Below are positions 24,072 to 32,500 of a DNA stretch of 53,769 nt, piece after piece. Both the position numbers and the translations under genes were made by a program. The notes beneath the pieces are model-generated. The model was not told the DNA's origin and did no database searches. It saw only the letters and a list, made by a program, of their open reading frames with translations. Positions within the stretch are counted from its first letter, which is position 1, and each line of letters begins with the position of its first letter. This DNA comes from a virus: positions 1 to 53,769 of IMG/VR virus record IMGVR_UViG_3300021197_002023; one strand, given 5' to 3'.

Positions 24072-25494
24072 TAGAATTAGAATTCTTGATATTGGTTATG
24101 GTGTTTTAAACCCGTCATTCAATAGCTATGCTAAAAATAATTATGATACTGAAGAAGCTGGTTTTTTTGATCTTGTTAAAAGAACTGTCGACAACTCAAT
24201 GGGATTCAATGAATTTGAAGGTCAGGGTCCACTAATTGGCATATGCTTAAGGGACGAGGGTGAAACAAATACAAATGGTATGATTGGTCCAACAGAGTGG
24301 TTCTCTTTGACAAGAACCGCTGCACAACAGGCTGGGGTAGATACCCCAGCCCTTGTTCAAATAAAAGTAAGAGTTCCTGAATTGCATGCTGCCATCCCGG
24401 TACCAGCAGATTTGCCAAATAGGCTTCAGGCAAGCGCTGATCATGCTATAATTAACATGTATCCAACTTTTACGGCTCAAACAGCAGGTATGGATATACC
24501 CGAACCGGGAACTTTAGTTTGGATAGATTTCCAAAATAGAGAAACACTTGAGGGTGGCATTTTCATTAAGCCGGTCGACCGGAATGCTGCTGCGCCTAGT
24601 ACCCTTCCAACACCCAGTGCCGCAGCATCCCATAGGGCTGGATCAAGGAGGGCTGTTGAAATTGAAGCTGGAACTACACCCGTCCCCATTCCGATACCCC
24701 TACCCCCACCATCAGGATCGGGTGACTGGACTAGTTTGGATTTAAGCAGCCAATCAGGTCCGGGGTATTATGTTAAATATACAACGTGGACCAGAATATC
24801 GGGCAAATCCCCAAGGCTAGCAGCAGCAGGCACTCGTGAATACACAAGTCCACTTTGGGGGCAGACTGATGTAATAGCTACAATACTGGAAATATGTGCC
24901 CGGTTTGCTTCTGTGTCCTCCCCCGGATTAGGTCCAGCAGGCAGACTTGTTCTAGGGGATATTTCTGGAAGATATGGTGGGTCCATGAGTCCCCACCATG
25001 GCTCACACCAAACAGGGGAAGATGTCGATATAGGAATGCCAGTTAACACTGTGTATGGAGTCGGTGCGCTAGCTACAAACTGGGCTAATGCCAGCAATTC
25101 CTCTACTGGGGCAACTGGAGGAGGGGGACAACGAATCGCAAGAAATAACGTGGCTGTTAGAGAAGCAGAGATTATGTTTGATGTCTTAAGACCGCTTTGT
25201 GACCCCGCAACAACTCCGCCCGGACTAGTGCCAATTGATTTTATACTTATATCTTCCGGAGTCGCAAGCAAACTATTTGTTACTGCGGGAGGAGAGGCGG
25301 GTCATCTTGATCCAATCTTATATCCTGCCCGTGCGGGTGGGTTAAGACGCGGAGACAGTAGATTTAATGGCAAAATTCTCATTGGACCTAATCATGATGA
25401 CCATATACATGTTAGATTTCAAACACCGTGGGGCATAACAACAGCCCCCGGTGGAGCAGCCATACCACCAAAGTCTGATGCATTCTGGGGTTAA
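24064..25494 (+). CDS. gp5-like baseplate spike with M74 murein endopeptidase
   Basis: A 476-residue protein in two parts. Residues 55-170 look like the OB-fold of gp5-type spikes (VQIKVRVPELH, IPEPGTLVWIDFQN). A Pro/Ala/Ser linker (174-220) follows. Residues 225-476 are a MepA-type (M74) endopeptidase: His315 and Asp322 in SHQTGEDVDI, and His447/His449 in DDHIHVRF, with the same spacing as the zinc ligands of MepA. MepA cuts the D-Ala-DAP cross-links of peptidoglycan. T4 gp5 uses a lysozyme for the same task, so the enzyme has been replaced here. It should open the cell wall during tail contraction. Ends 19 bases before the next gene. Confidence 0.85.
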   Translation: MVSRIRILDIGYGVLNPSFNSYAKNNYDTEEAGFFDLVKRTVDNSMGFNEFEGQGPLIGICLRDEGETNTNGMIGPTEWFSLTRTAAQQAGVDTPALVQIKVRVPELHAAIPVPADLPNRLQASADHAIINMYPTFTAQTAGMDIPEPGTLVWIDFQNRETLEGGIFIKPVDRNAAAPSTLPTPSAAASHRAGSRRAVEIEAGTTPVPIPIPLPPPSGSGDWTSLDLSSQSGPGYYVKYTTWTRISGKSPRLAAAGTREYTSPLWGQTDVIATILEICARFASVSSPGLGPAGRLVLGDISGRYGGSMSPHHGSHQTGEDVDIGMPVNTVYGVGALATNWANASNSSTGATGGGGQRIARNNVAVREAEIMFDVLRPLCDPATTPPGLVPIDFILISSGVASKLFVTAGGEAGHLDPILYPARAGGLRRGDSRFNGKILIGPNHDDHIHVRFQTPWGITTAPGGAAIPPKSDAFWG

Positions 25495-25513
25495 TAAAGG
25501 AATTTTTTAAAAA

Positions 25514-26509
25514 ATGAGCGAAACTTTAAAAGGGCAATTAGCTAGACCAAAGCCAAAAAAAGAATTTCAACGTTTAGGTGATAGTGCCGAGACAATTGAG
25601 AAAATGTCGAAAAGACTACAGAGTAAAATAAAAAATCTTCCATCTGATGCTAAATATAACTATTCTGGTATTGGACATAGACCCTCCTTAACAGTTAGAC
25701 CAAATTATTCCTATAGTAGAGACGAAACGAAGGTGGCAGAGGGACAGGGTAATTCTTTTATAGTTATGGGGAGAGATAAGCCGGGAGGTGCTGGTACTGG
25801 ATATGGCGCTCTACCACAAGGACAGTGCGCCAGTATTGATTTAGTGGTAGGTAGATACGGAAGGTATGCAAAAACTTCTAGTGAAGAATCCTTGAATGAT
25901 GAGCCGATAATTGTAGAAAATGATTTTGTATCAGATGCGGCTAGGATTTATATATGCGAAAAAACCGATATTGATGAAAATTTTGGTATAGTTCCCGGAA
26001 AAGTAGGCAATCCGAGAGGAAGATCTGCAATTGGAATTAAGGCTGATAATGTCAGAATTATAGCAAGAGAGGGAATAAAATTAGTGACTAGAACAGATGA
26101 AAGAAACTCCAAAGATGGTAAAGTTGATATTGTTGTTGGCGTGGATATTATCGCAGGAGATGATGATTCTGATTTGCAGCCAATGGTTAAGGGTCAAAAC
26201 CTAGTGACATTGTTGAGGTATATGGTCGATGATTCTATGAGATTAGCACAGATGATTCATTCCTTATCTCTAAGCCAAGCCGCACTAGAGTCAATGCTAG
26301 CAGCCCATGTGCATGTCGACCCGCTTTCAGGAGTTACGCTTCCATCCGTTGAGATGGGAGTATATTGCGTGGGATCACAGATTAAAAGAATGGTACAAGA
26401 TATACCTTCTCAAATAACTCACACATTCAACAATATTGCAGAAGAAATAGAATTTCTCAGTCCTGTTGGAACAAAATATATAAACAGTAAAGCAAATAAT
26501 GTAAACTAA
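25514..26509 (+). CDS. Central-spike-like baseplate protein
   Basis: A 331-residue protein. Residues 172-212 (AIGIKADNVRIIAREGIKL, then DIVVGV) resemble the beta-strand repeats at the C terminus of gp5/VgrG-type spikes. AAHVHVDPLSGVTLPS with His265 and His267 resembles the metal-binding tip segment of needle proteins such as Mu gp45. The N-terminal 50 residues are basic. It directly follows the endopeptidase spike, so it probably forms part of the same puncturing device or its tip. Identification is by pattern only. Confidence 0.6.
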   Translation: MSETLKGQLARPKPKKEFQRLGDSAETIEKMSKRLQSKIKNLPSDAKYNYSGIGHRPSLTVRPNYSYSRDETKVAEGQGNSFIVMGRDKPGGAGTGYGALPQGQCASIDLVVGRYGRYAKTSSEESLNDEPIIVENDFVSDAARIYICEKTDIDENFGIVPGKVGNPRGRSAIGIKADNVRIIAREGIKLVTRTDERNSKDGKVDIVVGVDIIAGDDDSDLQPMVKGQNLVTLLRYMVDDSMRLAQMIHSLSLSQAALESMLAAHVHVDPLSGVTLPSVEMGVYCVGSQIKRMVQDIPSQITHTFNNIAEEIEFLSPVGTKYINSKANNVN

Positions 26510-26511
26510 TA

Positions 26512-26519
26512 TATAAATG
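26512..26519 (+). promoter_or_regulatory. Late-promoter-like octamer before the 2966-residue gene
   Basis: TATAAATG, one mismatch from the T4 late consensus, lies in the 27-base gap and ends 17 bases before the ATG, a normal distance. Weak evidence alone. Confidence 0.3.
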
Positions 26520-26536
26520 GCTAAAAAGAGAACAAT

Positions 26537-29500
26537 ATGACAAAGATAGATCCAAATTTATTAGCGCCGAAAAAGGTTGAAATAAAAAAACCACTAGGAG
26601 GTGATGGAAAGTTGGCGGAAAACCTTATGGATGATCCTCCACTTGATACAACAGATTTACCTTTTTATTTCAAATTAAAGCCAGTCGACGCCCCAATTAA
26701 AGTAAAATCCTCAGTTGTTTTGCCATTGCCCATTTACAGTTCTGATGCTTTGCACAAAATAAAATTGTCCCCTGCTGGAGGATATTCTCAGCATGACGAC
26801 AAACCTCTATCATTCGAATACATATATAATAATTTTGACCCAGAAGATTTCGCACAACTTCTTGTTACCAGCGGAGTTTTAAGTAAAGCAATTAGATATG
26901 CTCTGCTGTATAATTATTTTGGGTACCCCATTGCAAATTACTCTGATGGAGAGGGAAATTATGAAATGGACAATACAGGCTTTGCTAAATACAATAATTT
27001 AGCAAAGCGTTGCCTCGGTACAGATCAGGCACTGCTAGCACAACTACACGCCCCCGAAGGCATCATATGGTCCCAAGAGAACTATGAGACATCTCTTACA
27101 CAATATTTAACTGATTACGTCCAAGGGTTTTATCAATTTGGAGAAATTGGATCATTACCCAGTTTTAATAGTAGCGCTTGGAATCAGGGCACTGATGAAA
27201 CCTCTAGCATAGAGTATTTCTCCCCAATAAAATTTTCAGAAGCTAAAGAAATTATAGGTGAATTTCCGGGATATTCCCTTGATTCAGAACTATCCTACGA
27301 ACAGCCCCCTTCTTTCTCGGGATTATACAATAGTCTTCATGGTATGGCATTCCCAAACGAGCCGTCATACGTTGAGCCAATTGGAATTGATGCACAATAT
27401 GCTGGAATTAGTGCTTATTTGGGCACAGCCCTAGGAGACCAGCCCGGAAATGATTATGTTGATTTACGCGGATCAGCGTTAAATTCATTAGCGTTCAATC
27501 CTTCGTGGGGAGCACATACAAATAACGTCCACAAGACTTACGCAAGAGCTTGGATGCCGTCAGATGTTCTAAGGGGTCTGGGATATTTTGCATCGACTTT
27601 AGATGCGTTTTCAAATCCAGACGTAGATGGCATTCCTGATCCCCACATAACCCTGTATGGCGCAGGAAATTCCGAATTGACTGTCGATAATAGTTTATGG
27701 GGTCAGCTAACTTATTCTAATTTTACAAAAAGTGGAGTTGGACCGTTTCCTTTTGAAAAAAAAGCAGAGCACTCTATAGAATTTAATTCTCTAGCTTACG
27801 TAACAGGTCACCCACAGTCTCTACCTTCCATGCCATTAACCGAAGGTCCGCAACTCGGCGGAACAATATACCACAGCTTTTGGAATATTCAGGCTGACCA
27901 ATTTAAAGGGTGGTACCATAATCTGGAAAGCTATATTAAAGAGCCTGAAGATGGATTTTCTCCTTTTTGGAAAAACAATTGGCAATCTTCTAACATTGTA
28001 TCAATGTATAAGTTAGTTCCAGCAGGGCTAAATACAAATGCTGAATTAAATAAATATAGAAACGATCCTGCAAAAACATTAAATGTTATATGGCCAAAGA
28101 TTTGGGATTACATTGAAAGAGTTGCGCCGAGAAAAATGTACCAATCTGAGCATATAACTTACGGAGAAAATATTCCCGGATCAGATCAGGGTTCAAAATT
28201 TAATAAATCTGATATTATCACAAGCCCATATGGATCAGGACCCAGTAGTGACTATGTTGCTTATGATTGGACACCAAAATTTAGAATTGGTCATCAAATG
28301 ACTCCCACGAAAGCCGGAGTAGGTCAGAGCCCCTTTGGGAACCCATCGGTTTATGATGGACCAGTGCCATCGTCGGAACAAGGTGGGGAGTTGGGATTTA
28401 CTCATGTCATAGGTGACTCTGGTGACCGTGGATATCACTTAATATATGCCCAAGATACCATTCAAGATGGTCTCTCGCAACAGTATAACCAAACAGGAAC
28501 TCAACAACGTTTCAGAAATAAGCTTAGTTTAAATTTTAAAACAGATTTTCACAGAGGATTCTTTTGGGATTCTAAATATGATAAATCCTTTGGATCAACA
28601 AAGGGCAAGTTTATAGATATTAGTTATGATCAACCAATCATTCAACAGGGCTTGTTCGCAGAGCCCCCGATTCCTGTTATTTCATATAAATTTTCAGTAG
28701 ACTATAGTCACGCCGCCGCCCTTGATGTGGGATTTACGCCGGACAACGGATCGGTATCAACCCCAAACCCTTGGGAGGATGAATTAGACTATTCATATTA
28801 TTTGTCGACAAAGATGTTGACATATTTGTATCTTAAAGCGCCCGCCGGATTTGATTCTGAGCTACCAAGCGTTGTTCCCGGAACAGGTTTTGGGAAATCG
28901 GCAGGGCATGCAACATCTATGTTGGAAAATGTTATTAAATCTTCTTACAAAGGAAGTGTTATGCTTCCAACATCCTATGGTGAAGAGCAATTTGGACAAT
29001 ACTTAGAATCTTCTGATTTTCAAGAATATTTGATTCCAAATTATATTTTTGAAACTTATAACGAAGATGATTTAGGAGATTTAAATGATTATGTCGATAG
29101 CTCGCATCCTGCCTTCACTGTTACCAATAAGTCCAATTTTGCATTACCAGTTTGGTATTATCAAGAAAACACATCATGGGACCCAAGAGACATAGAATGG
29201 TCAAAGATATCAGACTCTCAAAAGAAGATTGAACAATTAGAAGAGGCTGGAACTCTCGAAAAATACTCTGGTATTGAAAATTTAACAAATTACGGTTTGC
29301 CATCTTGGGTTAGATCTATAAGAATTTACCCATGCCCAGATAAACAAATTACGGCAACAAATCCTAATGCTTATGGTGTTTCTGGCATTGGGTGGGATGT
29401 GAATGTTGTCCCGCCTCAATTGCCAACAGACAAGGACTCCGAAGGTCAAACAGTAAGCGGTGATGGCTATGGATATTACCAATATAACGACATCAAAGAT

Positions 29501-32500
29501 GTTGCATCTGCTGCATTGAAAATTAATTTAGAGCCAATATCAAATAAGTGCTTGGATGATCAAGCCACAGAAATGAATCTCAATGCTTCTCTGGTGATGT
29601 ATAAACATGTAGATGTTAGATATGTTGTAGAATTAGATATCGACGAAAGGGAATTAATATTAACTATGGCAGGTCAGGGAGTATTTCAACTTGACGGGAC
29701 CATAGATCAGTACGAAGACATTGGCATATCTCTAAAAGACATCATAGACAAGACTTTTGGAAACGTTTCGTCGGAAGATATCAAGGAAGAATTGGATAGT
29801 GGAAATTATGACTTTGATTTATCAGGAAATGGGGAAATTGATTTTCAAAATCTCCCCGGTGCTGGAATATTCCCCCCATCCGAAGTAGACGAGATATGTG
29901 CATTGTTCGCAGAACCAGAATTATTGCAAAAAACTTTCGATATTATGGAGCAAAATCCAGCTAATATTGCGGATAATGATCCATGGAAATGCACAAGTTA
30001 TCTTTGTCTAAAAGAAATTGGTCAGCCAACTTATCGATTAAAGAAAGAGCCCGGAAAAGATGCTCAAAATATTGGATATCTAGATGACGGAACTATAGTG
30101 AAGGTTACAAAAGAGTGGGCGATTGGGAAGGGAGAATATCACAAGGTTTTAATTGTGGATAATAGCTCTCCATATTTTATGGAGGAAGGCTATATACCTC
30201 CCGAGTTGCTTAAGCCGCTGTTCCCAAATACACAACAAAACTCAAAAATCTTCTTCAATCAGATATTTGATAATTTAAGTTTGGCAGAATCTCCAAAATT
30301 AGAAATGTCTGAAATGGCTAAAGCTCTTATTCCAAATTGGTGGAAAATGGAGGAGCCCTATTATCACAGAGAAGATATGGAGTATTGGGCAAATGTTGAA
30401 TTACCATATGACTGTGTTGTCGATGATCAAGATTTAGAAGCCAAGAAGCAAGAAGCAGTTATTTTAGGAATTGAGCAGTTGTTTAATTACTATAATGTTC
30501 TCTATACAGATGATGATATAAAAACCTTGGCTAATACTTATTTAGCAGCGAGGGCAGAGGAATGTTATATAGATTCTAGACCCGGTGCTCCAATTAAAGT
30601 TCTAGTGAAAGTGGGAGCAATTTATCTAAATGCTTTTCCAAATCAAGTGAAGAAGTTGCAAGATTTGAAATCTAGTTCTGCTAAAATCTTGTCACTGGAC
30701 TCAAGACATTATCAAACACATCTACAACACGCTATATTTTCTTTAAACAAAATATATTTAGACATTTTCTCTTCAAAATTCTCAGTCCCCGGATTAGATT
30801 TGGAAGCAGAGGCGCAAAGACTCTCTTATATCCCTGTTGGACTAAAAAAGATGCTCGCAGTTAATGGATATAACACAGGTGATGGTGATAGGCAAGACAT
30901 TATAAATTTAGGTTTTGATGAAAATTATGCTCTAACATTCGTTTCAATAATTGAGGACGCAGGACCATCCAGCAGTCCCGATTCTACAGAAGAAAAACTG
31001 GTCACGATTGGTTTTGATTTGTACAAAAATAGTGAGCCTTTCAATTTCCCAAATACAATGTCTCTGTTTTTTCATCATAGGGAATTGAAGAACCCTGTTT
31101 TAAAATGGCAAGATGTTGTGGAAAAGTGGATGATAAGCCCTACATATGAAATTGTTTCAAAAGATGAAGCAGGACCGCTGAATCTGCCATCCAACAGTTG
31201 TGGCTTAAAATACTTTGATTTACCACCTCTTACTGAGATAATGATGGGCATTGGTGAAAAAATAGATCTTGGATTAGACCTTCATCCAAGATATGATCTT
31301 GGTGCTTTTCAATTTAATTTGTTGCAATTTTTTCCACCTTGTCCAAAGCCTGCACCCGGAAAAGGGTCTCCATTTTATAAAATGCTTTCTGAGATTGATG
31401 GGCAGACCGTTGATTTTAGTCAAATGGACTTTATGGAAGCTTTGGAAGAAGAATCTTCAAGGGTACAGCAGTATGTAGGCGATTGGTTGGCATCGGGTGC
31501 TGCACTCAGAGATATAAGAGGTAAAATCTTTGATTTGGACGATTTGTATCTGTATGTTTTAAATTATATTACCCCAGAAGCTCTGTATAGTAAGATATGC
31601 AAATGCTTTATAGATCTAATGGGAATAGAGGGAATCCCAATCCCAAATCTTGAAATTAGCGCATCAGGCGGATCTGGAGGGTTGAATTTAGATCCGAATA
31701 CGCTAAAGAACAACCCAAAAAATATTTATAGTGGTGAGGGGGCAAAATTTAACACTAATTTTGTCGACAAAGATGGCAAGTTAAAAAACAAAGACTCTTT
31801 CATGGAAACATTAGCCGCAGAGGACTTGTTCTGCTCTTTTTGCTTTAACATACCATCGATTTTCTTTAGATTGCCGACAACTAATTTGTTAGATTTTTTA
31901 ATCTCTGCCCTGAAGGCGATTTTAGAATTCGCTTTAGCCCAAATTCTGCTCGAATTAATTATGGCATTGTTGGATGCATTGTTGACATGTCCAGAAATTA
32001 ATTGCCCCTCTAGTCAGGGAGGTATTAAAGACTATGGCGCACAAAGCCTTGCAGAATTAGCGCCCAATGGAGTGGAAACCTATAGAGAGTGTGGCATACC
32101 AATTGACGGAGTTAATGTCACAAATGAGTCGGTATCATCGATGCTAGAAGAATGTTCTAATTCTTTAACAACATCGGAGGTGCTTGGCTTACTTGATGGA
32201 AGCGCAACAAAAGAAACTTTAAAAGTCATAGAGAGAGTCATTACAAAATATCCGAATATATCAAGCCAGATCAATACTACCGCACAGCTAACAACAATTT
32301 TTTCTTGTGTTGGAAATAAAGTTGGACCTGATACACTGGGCGATTTAGGGTTTGAAGTAACTACTTTAGTAAATGACAAAAATTTGTGCCAAGAGTTGAT
32401 ACAAACTAACGAGCAAGCGATTTTGGATAAGTGTGGTAATATACCAGATGCGCTGTCTATGGCTTCCAAAGTTTTAAATCCGGATTTTAGTAAGTACGCA

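Noticed and set aside
24768-25271. Antisense open frame of 167 codons opposite the spike gene
   Set aside because: It mirrors the biased codons of the M74 domain on the other strand; no ribosome site and no recognisable motif.
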